A stretch of DNA of 64,000 bases from Janthinobacterium sp. ROICE36 (GCF_002869965.1 NZ_PEBS01000007.1:61551-125550); one strand, 5' to 3'. Positions 35,255 through 44,171 are shown, counted from the stretch's first letter. Notes: a model not told the origin generated them from the letters alone. Made by a program: numbers and translations.

Positions 35255-36805
35255 ATGAAAATCAGAGCGCAAATCGGCATGGTGCTGAACCTGGACAAGT
35301 GCATCGGCTGCCACACCTGTTCCGTCACCTGCAAGAACGTATGGACCAGCCGTGACGGCGTCGAATACGCATGGTTCAACAACGTCGAGACGAAACCCGG
35401 TATCGGCTATCCGAAGCAGTGGGAAAACCAGAACAAGTGGAATGGCGGCTGGCGCCGCACGGACTCTGGCAAGATCGAGCCACGCCAGGGCAGCCGTTTG
35501 AAGATTCTGGCGAATATTTTCGCCAACCCGAACCTGCCGGCCATCGACGAGTACTACGAGCCGTTCACCTACGACTACGAGCATCTGCAAAGCGCTCCGC
35601 TGTCGCAGACGCCGCCGACGGCCCGTCCCATCTCCGTGCTGACGGGGAAGAAGATGGAAAAAATCGAATGGGGTCCGAACTGGGAAGATGACCTGGGCGG
35701 TGAATTTGCCCAGCGCAGCAAGGACAAGCTGTTCGACAACATGCAGAAAGAGATGTACGGCACGTTTGAAAACACCTTCATGATGTATTTGCCGCGCCTG
35801 TGCGAGCATTGCCTCAATCCGACGTGCGTGGCGTCTTGCCCGTCCGGCTCCGTGTACAAGCGCGAAGACGACGGCATCGTGCTGATCGACCAGGACAAGT
35901 GCCGCGGCTGGCGCATGTGCATCTCCGGTTGTCCGTACAAGAAGATTTACTACAATTGGTCGTCCGGCAAGGCGGAGAAGTGCACCTTCTGCTTCCCCCG
36001 CATCGAGGCCGGCCAGCCTACCGTGTGCTCGGAAACGTGCGTGGGCCGCATCCGCTACCTGGGCGTGCTGCTGTACGACGCCGACAAGATCGAGGCAGCG
36101 GCCTCCGTGCCGCAGGAACAGGATCTGTACCAGGCGCAGCTGGACCTGTTCCTCGATCCGCACGACCCGGCCATCATCGCCGAGGCGCGCCGCCAGGGCA
36201 TCCCCGACCTGTGGCTCGAAGCGGCGGCCAAGTCGCCCGTCTACAAGATGGCCGTCGAATGGAAGGTGGCATTCCCGCTGCATCCTGAATACCGCACCTT
36301 GCCGATGGTGTGGTACGTGCCGCCGCTGTCACCGATCCAGGCGGCCGCCGAATCGGGCAAGCTGGGCGTGAATGGCATGCTGCCGGACACGCAAAGCCTG
36401 CGCATTCCCGTGCAGTACCTGGCCAATCTGCTGACGGCAGGCGACCAGCCGCCCATCGTCACGGCGCTGGACCGCATGCTGGCCATGCGTGCCTATATGC
36501 GCAGCAAGACGGTCGAGAAGGTGGAGAACCTCACGGTCCTCAAGCAAGTGGGCTTGACCAAGGCGCAGGTGGAGGACATGTACCACATCATGGCCATCGC
36601 CAATTATGAAGACCGCTTCGTCATCCCCAGCAGCCACAAGGAAATGGCGGAAGACAGCTTCAACGAGAAAGGCTCGTGCGGCTTCAGCTTCGGCAACGGC
36701 TGCTCGGACGGCACCAGTGAACCGACCTTGTTCGGCAAGAAAAAACACGGCTCGGCCATCTTCATGCAGATGCCGAAGTCACGCAAAACGGCGCCAGGCG
36801 CTTAA
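35255..36805 (+). CDS. narH: Respiratory nitrate reductase beta subunit NarH
   Basis: 516 residues from ATG 35255, preceded by GAAGGAGCATAGT, part of which is the narG end. Four iron-sulfur motifs are visible: CIGCHTCSVTCKN, CEHCLNPTCVASCP, CRGWRMCISGCPYKK (Trp in place of one Cys, as in the 3Fe-4S cluster of NarH) and CTFCFPRIEAGQPTVCSETC. It carries electrons from the NarI hemes to NarG. Ends 9 bp before narJ. Confidence 0.95.
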   Translation: MKIRAQIGMVLNLDKCIGCHTCSVTCKNVWTSRDGVEYAWFNNVETKPGIGYPKQWENQNKWNGGWRRTDSGKIEPRQGSRLKILANIFANPNLPAIDEYYEPFTYDYEHLQSAPLSQTPPTARPISVLTGKKMEKIEWGPNWEDDLGGEFAQRSKDKLFDNMQKEMYGTFENTFMMYLPRLCEHCLNPTCVASCPSGSVYKREDDGIVLIDQDKCRGWRMCISGCPYKKIYYNWSSGKAEKCTFCFPRIEAGQPTVCSETCVGRIRYLGVLLYDADKIEAAASVPQEQDLYQAQLDLFLDPHDPAIIAEARRQGIPDLWLEAAAKSPVYKMAVEWKVAFPLHPEYRTLPMVWYVPPLSPIQAAAESGKLGVNGMLPDTQSLRIPVQYLANLLTAGDQPPIVTALDRMLAMRAYMRSKTVEKVENLTVLKQVGLTKAQVEDMYHIMAIANYEDRFVIPSSHKEMAEDSFNEKGSCGFSFGNGCSDGTSEPTLFGKKKHGSAIFMQMPKSRKTAPGA

Positions 36806-36814
36806 GGAACCGAT

Positions 36815-37471
36815 ATGACACACGCTATGCATCACTATCAAATCCTCTCGCGCCTGTTGCTGTATCCCGAGCCCGAGCTGATCGCGCACCTGCCCGAGCT
36901 GGACGCTGCGCTGGCCGCCATGCCGGAGCAGCACGCCTTGCTGCGGCCCTTGCTGGCACATCTGGAAAACACCAGCCTGATTGACCTGCAGCAGCAGTAC
37001 GTGGCCACGTTCGACCGCAACCCGTCGCACTCGCTGCACCTGTTCGAGCATATCCACGGCGAATCGCGCGACCGGGGCCAGGCCATGGTCGACCTGATGG
37101 AGGAATACAAGCGCCATGGCTTGCAGATGACGGGCGATGATTTGCCCGACTTCGTGCCGCTGTTCCTGGAATTCCTGGCGCAGCTCGACGAGGCGGCTTC
37201 GGCGCCGCTGCTGGGCGACGCCGTCCACGTGCTGGCGCATATCGGCCGCAAGCTGACGGCCAACGGCAGTCCATATGCGCCCGTCTTCACGGTGCTCGAA
37301 CGACTGAGCCCCGTGGCGGCTGAAATGCTGGCCGAACCGCCCATCCGCGACATGGATGAAGCGCTGGAAACCTTCGGTCCCGGTGCGGATGGCGTCGAGC
37401 CGCTGCTGCGCCAAGCCCCGGGCGGTGTCCATCCCGTGCATTTTCACCCGCAGCCGCGGCGCGCCGCTTGA
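36815..37471 (+). CDS. narJ: Nitrate reductase molybdenum-cofactor assembly chaperone NarJ
   Basis: 218 residues. HHYQILSRLLLYPEPELIAH, TFDRNPSHSLHLFEHIHGES and DDLPDFVPLFLEFLAQLD are the conserved NarJ/TorD-family helices. It binds apo-NarG so that the cofactor is inserted before membrane attachment, and it is not part of the finished enzyme. Spacing to narI is 27 bp. Confidence 0.92.
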   Translation: MTHAMHHYQILSRLLLYPEPELIAHLPELDAALAAMPEQHALLRPLLAHLENTSLIDLQQQYVATFDRNPSHSLHLFEHIHGESRDRGQAMVDLMEEYKRHGLQMTGDDLPDFVPLFLEFLAQLDEAASAPLLGDAVHVLAHIGRKLTANGSPYAPVFTVLERLSPVAAEMLAEPPIRDMDEALETFGPGADGVEPLLRQAPGGVHPVHFHPQPRRAA

Positions 37472-37498
37472 ATCGCGCCCGCATGACGAGGAGTTATC

Positions 37499-38185
37499 AT
37501 GAGTAATTATTTGCATCAATTTGTGTATGGCATTTATCCATACATCGCGCTGGCCATCTTTTTCCTTGGTAGCCTGATCCGCTTCGACCGCGAGCAATAC
37601 ACGTGGAAGTCCGATTCCAGCCAGCTGCTGCACCGCGGCAGCCTGCGCCTGGGCAATATCCTGTTCCACATCGGCATCATCGGCCTGCTGTTCGGCCATG
37701 CGGCCGGCTTGCTCACCCCCGTCTGGGTGTGGGATACGCTGGGCGTGACGCACAGCCTGAAACAGGGCGTGGCCATGGCGGCCGGGGGCATCATGGGTGG
37801 CCTGTGCCTGGTCGGCTTGCTGATCTTGCTGGTGCGCCGCTTTTCCAATGACCGCCTGCGCGCCGTCACCACGGCCGGCGACAAGCTGGTGATGCTGTGG
37901 ATCCTGCTGACCTTGCTGCTGGGCCTGTCGTCGATCTTTGTCTCGGCCTCGCACATGGATGGCCACATGATGGTCCTGCTGATGCACTGGGCGCAGCACA
38001 TCGTCACCTTCCGCGGCGACGCCGCCAGCTTCATCGTTGAAGCGCCGCTGGTGTTCAAGCTGCATCTGTTCATGGGCATGTCGCTGTTCGTCATCTTCCC
38101 GTTCACCCGCCTGGTGCACGTGTGGAGCGGCTTTGGCGCTGTTGTTTACCTGGGCCGCGCTTATCAATTAGTTCGCCGCCGCTAA
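37499..38185 (+). CDS. narI: Respiratory nitrate reductase gamma subunit NarI (cytochrome b)
   Basis: 228 residues with about five membrane segments. QFVYGIYPYIALAIFFLGSL opens the protein; RGSLRLGNILFHIGIIGLLF with the His of GHAAGLL, and LFVIFPFTRLVHVWSGF, supply heme b ligands. It oxidises quinol at the periplasmic side and passes electrons to NarH. GAGGAG stands before the ATG. The PpiC gene follows after 14 bp. Confidence 0.93.
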   Translation: MSNYLHQFVYGIYPYIALAIFFLGSLIRFDREQYTWKSDSSQLLHRGSLRLGNILFHIGIIGLLFGHAAGLLTPVWVWDTLGVTHSLKQGVAMAAGGIMGGLCLVGLLILLVRRFSNDRLRAVTTAGDKLVMLWILLTLLLGLSSIFVSASHMDGHMMVLLMHWAQHIVTFRGDAASFIVEAPLVFKLHLFMGMSLFVIFPFTRLVHVWSGFGAVVYLGRAYQLVRRR

Positions 38186-38199
38186 GAAAGGAGTCAATC

Positions 38200-38946
38200 A
38201 TGGGAATTTCCGTCAATGGCATCGATATCGATGATGCCGACATCGCGCAGGAACTGCCGCATCACGACCGCGCCGGCAATCCGTTGAAACAGGCCGTGCA
38301 TGAACTGGTGCTGCGCCGGCTGCTGCTGGGTGAGGCCGAGCGCCTCGGCGTGCAAGGCGGCAGTCTGGATGACCGCATCGAGGCGCTGTTTGCGCAGGAA
38401 GTGCGCGTGCCGCCCGCCGACGATGCGGCTTGCCGCACCTTTTATGCGCAGCGCCCGCAGTTGTTCCGCAGCGGGGCGCTGGTCGAGGCGCGCCACATCC
38501 TGTTCCAGGTGACGCCGGAAGCGCCCCTGGAATTGCTGCGCACGACGGCGCAGGCCGTGCTCGATGCCCTCAAACTGGCGCCCGAACGCTTCGCCGAACT
38601 GGCGGCGCAGTATTCGAACTGCCCGTCCGGTGCGCTGGGCGGCAACCTGGGCCAGCTGTCGCCGGGGCAGAGCGTGCCGGAATTCGACGCGCTGCTGTTC
38701 CGCCTGGAAGCGGGCGCGCTGGCCGGTCACTTGCTGGAAACGCGCTTCGGCTACCACATCGTGCAGGTGCTGCGCCGGGTCGAAGGCCAGGCTATCGCCT
38801 ACGAGGCGGTGCAGGCGCAGATTGCCGACCGTCTGTCGCGCGCAGCGTGGCAGCGCGCCGTGCACCAGTATCTGCACTTGCTGGTGGGGCGCGCCGACAT
38901 CGCGGGTATCGAGCTCGAAGGCACAGCCAGCCCGCTGGTTCAGTAG
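38200..38946 (+). CDS. Peptidyl-prolyl cis-trans isomerase, parvulin type, of the nar operon
   Basis: 248 residues from ATG 38200 (AAAGGAGTC upstream). The parvulin/rotamase domain is clear: VEARHILFQVTPEAPLELLR, FAELAAQYSNCPSGALGGNL, GQLSPGQSVPEFDALLF and TRFGYHIVQVLRR. No signal peptide is present, so a cytoplasmic location is likely. Its place directly after narI is common in betaproteobacteria and suggests help in folding or assembling the nitrate reductase. Confidence 0.85.
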   Translation: MGISVNGIDIDDADIAQELPHHDRAGNPLKQAVHELVLRRLLLGEAERLGVQGGSLDDRIEALFAQEVRVPPADDAACRTFYAQRPQLFRSGALVEARHILFQVTPEAPLELLRTTAQAVLDALKLAPERFAELAAQYSNCPSGALGGNLGQLSPGQSVPEFDALLFRLEAGALAGHLLETRFGYHIVQVLRRVEGQAIAYEAVQAQIADRLSRAAWQRAVHQYLHLLVGRADIAGIELEGTASPLVQ

Positions 38947-38998
38947 GCTGAATGCGTAGGCTGAAATGCGTAGGCCGGAAGGCGTAGGCCACTAGGCC
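38945..38998. repeat. Short degenerate tandem repeat
   Basis: AGGCTGAATGCGT, AGGCTGAAATGCGT and AGGCCGGAAGGCGT follow each other directly, with a fourth partial unit AGGCCACTAGGCC. It lies between the PpiC gene and moaA. The last units could fold into a small GC-rich hairpin; no T-run follows. Confidence 0.5.
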
Positions 38999-39061
38999 TT
39001 CTGGGGCACAGCCAGATCGTGTCCCAGCCTTTACAATCACGGAAGAATCAGGAGTAGCGTC

Positions 39062-40048
39062 ATGGGTAGCGTCAAGTTGCAGGACCGTTTTGGCCGTTCG
39101 ATCGATTATGTGCGGCTGTCCGTTACCGACCGCTGCGATTTGCGCTGCAGTTATTGCATACCCAAGGGCTTTCGCGGCTTCGAAGAGCCGAAGGACTGGC
39201 TGACGTTCGATGAGATCGAGCGCCTGCTGGGCATCTTCGTGCGGCTCGGCACGCGCCGCGTACGGCTGACGGGTGGCGAGCCGCTGTTGCGGCGCAATCT
39301 GCCCGAGCTGGCGCAAAAGCTGTCCGCGCTGCCCGGTTTGCAGGATCTGTCGCTGTCGACGAACGCCACCCAATTGGGCAAGCACGCCGTGGCCCTGCGC
39401 TCAGCGGGCGTGGACCGCATCAATGTCAGCCTGGACTCTTTGGATCGCGCCTGCATGCAGCAGATCACGGGACGCGACAGCCTGCAGCCTATTTTGGACG
39501 GCCTGATGGCGGGCAAGGCGGCCGGTTTTGACCCGATCAAGATCAATATGGTGGCCATGCGCGGCGTCAACGACGGCCAGATCGAGGCCATGGCGGCTTT
39601 CTGTATCGAGCAGCAGTTCATCCTGCGCTTGATCGAATCCATGCCGATGGGCAGTACGGGCCGCAATGCCAGCTACATGCCGCTGGGGCCAGTGCGTGAG
39701 CGCCTGGCGGCCCGCTTTGGCCTGGTGCCGCAGGCGCAAGAATTGGGCGGCGGGCCGGCGCGCTATATGGCGACACCCGATGGTCGATCGAGCATCGGTT
39801 TCATCACGCCCATGTCGCAGCATTTCTGCGCCACGTGCAACCGCGTGCGCCTGTCCGTCGATGGTACCCTGTATCTGTGCCTGGGCCAGGAAGAAAAATT
39901 TGCCCTTGGTCCCATGCTGCGCGGCGGGGCCACGGATGCGCAGATCGAGGCGGCGATCCGCGCCGCCATCGAACTCAAGCCGCAGCAACACGATTTCAAT
40001 ACGCAGCCCGATAAAATCATCAGGTTCATGGCGCAGACGGGCGGCTGA
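39062..40048 (+). CDS. moaA: GTP 3',8-cyclase MoaA (molybdenum cofactor synthesis)
   Basis: 328 residues. The radical-SAM cluster motif RCDLRCSYCIP near residue 25, GGEPLLRRNLPEL for SAM binding, the second cluster FCATCNRVRLSVDGTLYLC in the C-terminal third, and a C-terminal Gly-Gly (QTGG) essential in this family are all there. It converts GTP into the cyclic intermediate of molybdopterin synthesis and thus supports NarG. It appears to be a nar-linked copy; a housekeeping copy may exist elsewhere. Confidence 0.93.
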   Translation: MGSVKLQDRFGRSIDYVRLSVTDRCDLRCSYCIPKGFRGFEEPKDWLTFDEIERLLGIFVRLGTRRVRLTGGEPLLRRNLPELAQKLSALPGLQDLSLSTNATQLGKHAVALRSAGVDRINVSLDSLDRACMQQITGRDSLQPILDGLMAGKAAGFDPIKINMVAMRGVNDGQIEAMAAFCIEQQFILRLIESMPMGSTGRNASYMPLGPVRERLAARFGLVPQAQELGGGPARYMATPDGRSSIGFITPMSQHFCATCNRVRLSVDGTLYLCLGQEEKFALGPMLRGGATDAQIEAAIRAAIELKPQQHDFNTQPDKIIRFMAQTGG

Positions 40049-40077
40049 GGCAGTTTGCATTTACATTCAAGGGCGGT

Positions 40078-41979
40078 ATGAAATTGAAGGCGATGTTTTC
40101 CTCCTGGCAGAAGCTGTCGACCAAGATCGTCGGCGCGCTGCTGCTCATGCTGGTGCTGGCCTTGAGTGCCATCGGCTGCACCCTGTTCCTGTCGTGGCAA
40201 CTCGAAGGCAGTTCGGCCGCCATCAACGAGACGGGCCGCTTGCGCATGCAAACCTACCGTCTGACCCTGCTGCTGGCCAGCGACGCACGCGAACAGGCGC
40301 GTCAGCAAGCGTTGCTGATCGACGCGACCCTGGCCAAGATCGGCCACGGCGACCCGCAGCGTCCCTTGTTCCTGCCCCCCAGTACCGCCATCAAGTCGGA
40401 ATTCGAGCGCATCGGCGTCGCCTGGCGCGCTGCCCTGCGCCCGGCCGCCCTGGCCGCCGATTCCAGCGCGCGGGCGCGCCAGTTCGAGCACGACGCCGAT
40501 ACCTTTGTCGGCCAGGTCGATCAGCTGGTACGGCTGATCGAGCACGATAGCGAGCAGCGCACCTTCTGGCTGCGCGCCTCGCAGCTGATCCTGGTCGGCA
40601 TGGCCGTCATCGGCACGGTCAGCATGATTTTCCTGATGTTCATGCTCATCATCGAACCGGTCACGCAGCTGCGGGTGGGCATGCAGCGCATGAAGGAACG
40701 CGATTTCAGCGTGCGCCTGGCCGTCGAAAGCAATGACGAATTCGGCCAGCTGGCCAGCGGCTTCAACCAGATGGCCGACCGCCTGCAAGCGCTGTACGGC
40801 AACCTGGAAGAGGGCGTGCGCAGCAAGACGGCTACCCTGGAATACCGCAACCGCGAACTGGCCCTGCTGTACGAAAGCGCCGCTTTCCTGCAGCGCCCGC
40901 AACCTTTGGCCGACATTTGCGGCGGCTTCATGCAGCGCATCGTCGATTATTTCGAGGCGGACGGCTCCACCGTGCGCGTGCTCGATGCCGAGCGGGGCAA
41001 CTTGCACATGGTGGTGCACCACGGCCTGTCGGAAGAACTGGTGGCGTCCGAGCATTGCCTGAAGGTGGGCGACTGCCTGTGCGGCACGGCCGTCGAGATG
41101 AACGTGGCGAAGGTGCACGACATGCGCCGCATCGACAAGGCGCACGAGCTGCGCTGCCACCGCGAGGGTTTTGCCACCGTCTCCGTCTTCCAACTCCATG
41201 CGCACGAACAGCACCTGGGCTTTTTCAACCTGCATTTCCGCCATGCGCGCGTGTTTTCCGCGCGCGAGCTGGCGCTGCTGGAAACCCTGGGCCAGCTGCT
41301 GGGCATCGCGCTGGAAAACCTGCGCCTGGCCGCGCGCGAGCGTGAAATGGCCATTTCCGAAGAGCGCAACCTGGTGGCGCAGGGCCTGCATGACAGCATC
41401 GCGCAAAGCCTCAATTTCCTCAACCTGCAAGTGCAGATGCTCGACGACTCCGTGCGCAATGCGCGCTTCGATGAAGTGGCGGGCATCGTACCAGCCCTGC
41501 ATGCGGGCGTGAAGGAAAGCTATGAAGACGTGCGCGAACTGCTGGTCAACTTCCGCAGCCGCCTGATGGAGGACGACCTGATCGGCTCCCTGCGCGCGGC
41601 GGTGGACAAATTCCGCCGCCAGACGGGCATCGACGCCGAGCTGCTGGCCGATGTCGATGGCGCGCCATTCCCCCGCGAACAGCAATTGCAGTTACTATTC
41701 ATCGTGCAGGAAGCGCTGTCGAACATCCGCAAGCACGCCCAGGCCAGCCATGTCGAGGTGCGCCTGGCCGATCACCAGGACTTTACGCTGACGATCAGCG
41801 ACAATGGCGTCGGCTTCGATGCTTGCGCCGTGCTGGAAAAGGGCGACAGCCATGTCGGCATCCATATCATGCGCGAGCGCGCGCAGCGCATCGAGGCCAC
41901 GTTCGACGTGCACGCCTGCCCCGGTGGCGGCACCACGGTCGAACTGCACCTGTCGCGCGAGCAGCGCCGCGCCGCCTAA
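40078..41979 (+). CDS. narX: Nitrate/nitrite sensor histidine kinase NarX
   Basis: 633 residues. A first membrane segment (VGALLLMLVLALSAIGCTLF) is followed by the nitrate-binding P-box AAINETGRLRMQTYRL, a second segment (LILVGMAVIGTVSMIFLMFM), HAMP, a GAF-like region with GDCLCGTAVEMN, and a HisKA_3 kinase with ERNLVAQGLHDSIAQSLNFL. The N-box lies in IVQEALSNIRKHAQASH and the G-box in DNGVGFD. The P-box points to direct periplasmic nitrate sensing. narL follows 24 bp later. Confidence 0.9.
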   Translation: MKLKAMFSSWQKLSTKIVGALLLMLVLALSAIGCTLFLSWQLEGSSAAINETGRLRMQTYRLTLLLASDAREQARQQALLIDATLAKIGHGDPQRPLFLPPSTAIKSEFERIGVAWRAALRPAALAADSSARARQFEHDADTFVGQVDQLVRLIEHDSEQRTFWLRASQLILVGMAVIGTVSMIFLMFMLIIEPVTQLRVGMQRMKERDFSVRLAVESNDEFGQLASGFNQMADRLQALYGNLEEGVRSKTATLEYRNRELALLYESAAFLQRPQPLADICGGFMQRIVDYFEADGSTVRVLDAERGNLHMVVHHGLSEELVASEHCLKVGDCLCGTAVEMNVAKVHDMRRIDKAHELRCHREGFATVSVFQLHAHEQHLGFFNLHFRHARVFSARELALLETLGQLLGIALENLRLAAREREMAISEERNLVAQGLHDSIAQSLNFLNLQVQMLDDSVRNARFDEVAGIVPALHAGVKESYEDVRELLVNFRSRLMEDDLIGSLRAAVDKFRRQTGIDAELLADVDGAPFPREQQLQLLFIVQEALSNIRKHAQASHVEVRLADHQDFTLTISDNGVGFDACAVLEKGDSHVGIHIMRERAQRIEATFDVHACPGGGTTVELHLSREQRRAA

Positions 41980-42003
41980 GCAACTATCTGAAAGTACAAA
42001 AAA

Positions 42004-42666
42004 ATGGAGACTCCCGTCAAACCGATCACTGTCATGCTGGTGGACGACCATGCGCTGTTCCGCAGCGGCATACGTTCGCTGCTGCAGCGACATACCGACT
42101 TTTCCGTGGTGGGCGAGGCGGCCGACGGCGTGGAAGGCATCAAGCGCGCCATCCAGCTGCAGCCCGACGTGGTGTTGCTGGACCTGAACATGGCCGGCAT
42201 GTCGGGCGTCGAAGCGCTGCAACTGATGCAGCACGACTGTCCCGACACGGCCATCGTCATGCTCACCGTCTCCGAAGACGCCGAGGACTTGGCGACAGCC
42301 CTGCGCGCGGGTGCCTGCGGCTATCTGATCAAGAATATCGACGCCGACTACCTGGTGCGCGCCATCCGCCGCGCGGCCGCCGGCGAAGTCGTCATCGCCG
42401 AAGCGATGACGGGCAAGCTGGTGGCGCAGCTGCAGGCGGGCACGCGGCGTGAGGAACCCGTGTCGGAACTCGACAAGCTCACGCCGCGCGAAAAGGAGAT
42501 CATCGACTGCCTGTCGCGCGGCGAGAGCAACAAGGGCATCGCGCGCACCCTCGACCTGGCCGAAAGCACGGTCAAGATCCATGTGCAGAACGTGCTGAAA
42601 AAACTTAACCTCACCAGCCGCGTGCAGGCGGCCGTGTATGCGGTCGAGCACCGCCAGGGCAAATAG
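42004..42666 (+). CDS. narL: Nitrate/nitrite response regulator NarL
   Basis: 220 residues. Receiver domain with VMLVDDHALFRSGIRSLLQR, the phospho-acceptor Asp in VVLLDLNMAGMSG, and a C-terminal LuxR-type helix-turn-helix (LTPREKEIIDCLSRGESNKG, VKIHVQNVLKKLNL). Partner of NarX. It would control the nar promoters; the 20-bp motif found near narK, narG and nnrS is one candidate target, although it does not show classical NarL heptamers. Confidence 0.92.
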   Translation: METPVKPITVMLVDDHALFRSGIRSLLQRHTDFSVVGEAADGVEGIKRAIQLQPDVVLLDLNMAGMSGVEALQLMQHDCPDTAIVMLTVSEDAEDLATALRAGACGYLIKNIDADYLVRAIRRAAAGEVVIAEAMTGKLVAQLQAGTRREEPVSELDKLTPREKEIIDCLSRGESNKGIARTLDLAESTVKIHVQNVLKKLNLTSRVQAAVYAVEHRQGK

Positions 42667-42679
42667 CCCGGTAATTGAA

Positions 42680-42700
42680 GTCTGACCCGCCGGGTCAGAC
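42680..42700. terminator. Palindromic hairpin after narL
   Basis: GTCTGACCC, a three-base loop, GGGTCAGAC: a perfect 9-bp stem 13 bp past narL. No U-run follows, so it may be a weak terminator or a repeat. The same GGTCTGACCC core recurs in the larger palindrome at 58215-58284. Confidence 0.55.
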
Positions 42701-42708
42701 CCCCACAG

Positions 42709-42728
42709 CTAGTCCTTTTTGCCGATGG
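42709..42728 (+). promoter_or_regulatory. 20-bp nar-associated motif (copy 3, nnrS)
   Basis: CTAGTCCTTTTTGCCGATGG, 56 bp before the nnrS ATG and directly upstream of the NsrR-like palindrome. It differs from the narK copy at only three positions. Confidence 0.5.
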
Positions 42729-42737
42729 CAGTCCTTG

Positions 42738-42776
42738 CGCTTTTAAAGTAGTATATTGGATATATCTTTAAAAGCG
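42738..42776. promoter_or_regulatory. NsrR-like NO-responsive operator before nnrS
   Basis: Perfect 11-bp inverted repeats CGCTTTTAAAG and CTTTAAAAGCG flank a 17-bp AT-rich core that itself contains ATAT-TGG-ATAT. The central 23 bp (42746-42768) begin AAG and end ATCTT, and keep about 15 of 23 positions of the NsrR consensus (AAGATGCATTT and its mirror). It ends 8 bp before the nnrS ATG, fitting repression relieved by NO. NsrR control of nnrS is established in other betaproteobacteria. Confidence 0.55.
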
Positions 42777-42784
42777 AGCCCATC

Positions 42785-44008
42785 ATGGCTATTACCCCGA
42801 TCAGCGAACCTTCTCCACCTTCCACGACAGGCGGCGCCGCTCCCTGGCATGCCCGTCATGCCGTCTGGCAGCTGGGTTTCCGCCCATTTTATCTGATGGC
42901 GGCCGTGTTTGCGGCCATCAGCATACCCCTGTGGCTGGCCAGCTATGCCGGCTTGCTTGCAGGTGGCCTGCAGGTGGGCCTGGGCTGGCATATGCATGAA
43001 ATGGTGTTCGGCTTCGCGCTGGCTGTCGTCGTAGGCTTTTTGTACACGGCGGGGCGCAACTGGACGGGTTTGCCCACGCCGCACGGCGCCCGCCTGATGG
43101 CGCTGGTGGCGTTGTGGCTGGCGGGGCGCGTGGCCATGCTGTGCGGTCCAGGGCTGGTGGCGGCGCTGGTCGAGTGGCTGTTCCTGCCGCTGGCCGCCTG
43201 GCCCCTGTATCAGGCGCTGCGGCGCTCGGGCAATACGCGTAACTTGTTCCTGGTGGGCCTGCTGGCCTTGCTGGCGCTGGCCAATGGCCTGTTCCATGCG
43301 GCCGTGCTGGGCTGGTTGCCGCTGTCGCTGTTCGTGCCCGTGCAGGCGGCCATCTTCATCATCGTGCTGATCGAATCGGTGATCGGTGCGCGCGTGATCC
43401 CCATGTTTACGCGCAATGGGGCGCCCGATATCAATCCCAATCGTACGCCGGTGGCCAGTCCGAAGCGGGCGCTGGTCGCCGTGGCCTGCATGGCGACGGC
43501 GGCCATCGCGTGGCTGGCAGGCGCGCCAGCCTGGCTGACGGCGCCGCTGGCCCTCGTGGCTGCCGGCGTCTCGCTGGCCAATCTGCTGGCCTGGCAGCCG
43601 CAGCGCACCTTGCGCGTGCCCTTGTTGTGGATTTTGCACCTGTCGTATGCGTGGATAGGCGTCGGCTTTGCGCTGCTGGCGGCCGCCAGCCTGGGGCTGC
43701 TGCCGGCCAGCGCTGCCTTTCACGCGCTGACGGTGGGGTCGATGGCGGGATTGATCATCGGCATGATGACGCGCACCACCCTGGGCCACACGGGGCGCCC
43801 GTTGACGGGCGGCCGGGCGGAAGCGGCGATGTACTGGCTGATCCAGCTGGGCGCGCTGGCACGCCTGCTGGCCGCAGTCGGTCCCGCAGCGCTGGCCATG
43901 CCGCTGCTGCTGGCGGCAGGCGCGTGCTGGTCACTGGCCTTTGGCCTGTTTGCCTACGTGTATGCGCCGTATCTGTGGCGCGCCAGAGTGGATGGCCGCG
44001 AAGGCTAG
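42785..44008 (+). CDS. nnrS: NnrS family heme-copper membrane protein
   Basis: 407 residues with about twelve hydrophobic segments. LGFRPFYLMAAVFAAISIPL at the N-terminus, GWHMHEMVFGFALAVVVGFL with the conserved His pair, TAGRNWTGLPTPHG, and HALTVGSMAGLIIGMMTRTT with LGHTGRPL are the NnrS signatures. NnrS is an inner-membrane heme and copper protein that protects cells from nitric oxide stress. The position after narXL and the NsrR-like site fit that role. Confidence 0.9.
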   Translation: MAITPISEPSPPSTTGGAAPWHARHAVWQLGFRPFYLMAAVFAAISIPLWLASYAGLLAGGLQVGLGWHMHEMVFGFALAVVVGFLYTAGRNWTGLPTPHGARLMALVALWLAGRVAMLCGPGLVAALVEWLFLPLAAWPLYQALRRSGNTRNLFLVGLLALLALANGLFHAAVLGWLPLSLFVPVQAAIFIIVLIESVIGARVIPMFTRNGAPDINPNRTPVASPKRALVAVACMATAAIAWLAGAPAWLTAPLALVAAGVSLANLLAWQPQRTLRVPLLWILHLSYAWIGVGFALLAAASLGLLPASAAFHALTVGSMAGLIIGMMTRTTLGHTGRPLTGGRAEAAMYWLIQLGALARLLAAVGPAALAMPLLLAAGACWSLAFGLFAYVYAPYLWRARVDGREG

Positions 44009-44015
44009 GCGCACC

Positions 44016-44141
44016 TCAGAAAGGACGCCAGGCCAGCAGTTTTTTGATTTCCGGCGTCCAGTACGACAGCGATTCGCCTACGACGAATAGCAGCAGCCCC
44101 AGCATGAAGGCACGCAGCAGCAAATCCCTGAGCCAGATCAT
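44016..44141 (-). CDS. Small single-span membrane protein, 41 residues
   Basis: A short frame starts at ATG 44141 with a good ribosome site (GGGGAGACGCT) and ends at TGA 44016-44018. It has one clear membrane helix (LLLRAFMLGLLLFVVGESL) followed by a hydrophilic end WTPEIKKLLAWRPF. It converges on nnrS with an 7-bp gap. The ribosome site, hydrophobic pattern and charged tail suggest a real small membrane protein. The family and role are unknown. Confidence 0.55.
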   Translation of the reverse strand: MIWLRDLLLRAFMLGLLLFVVGESLSYWTPEIKKLLAWRPF

Positions 44142-44171
44142 AGCGTCTCCCCAATTTTTATATTGGCAAGT

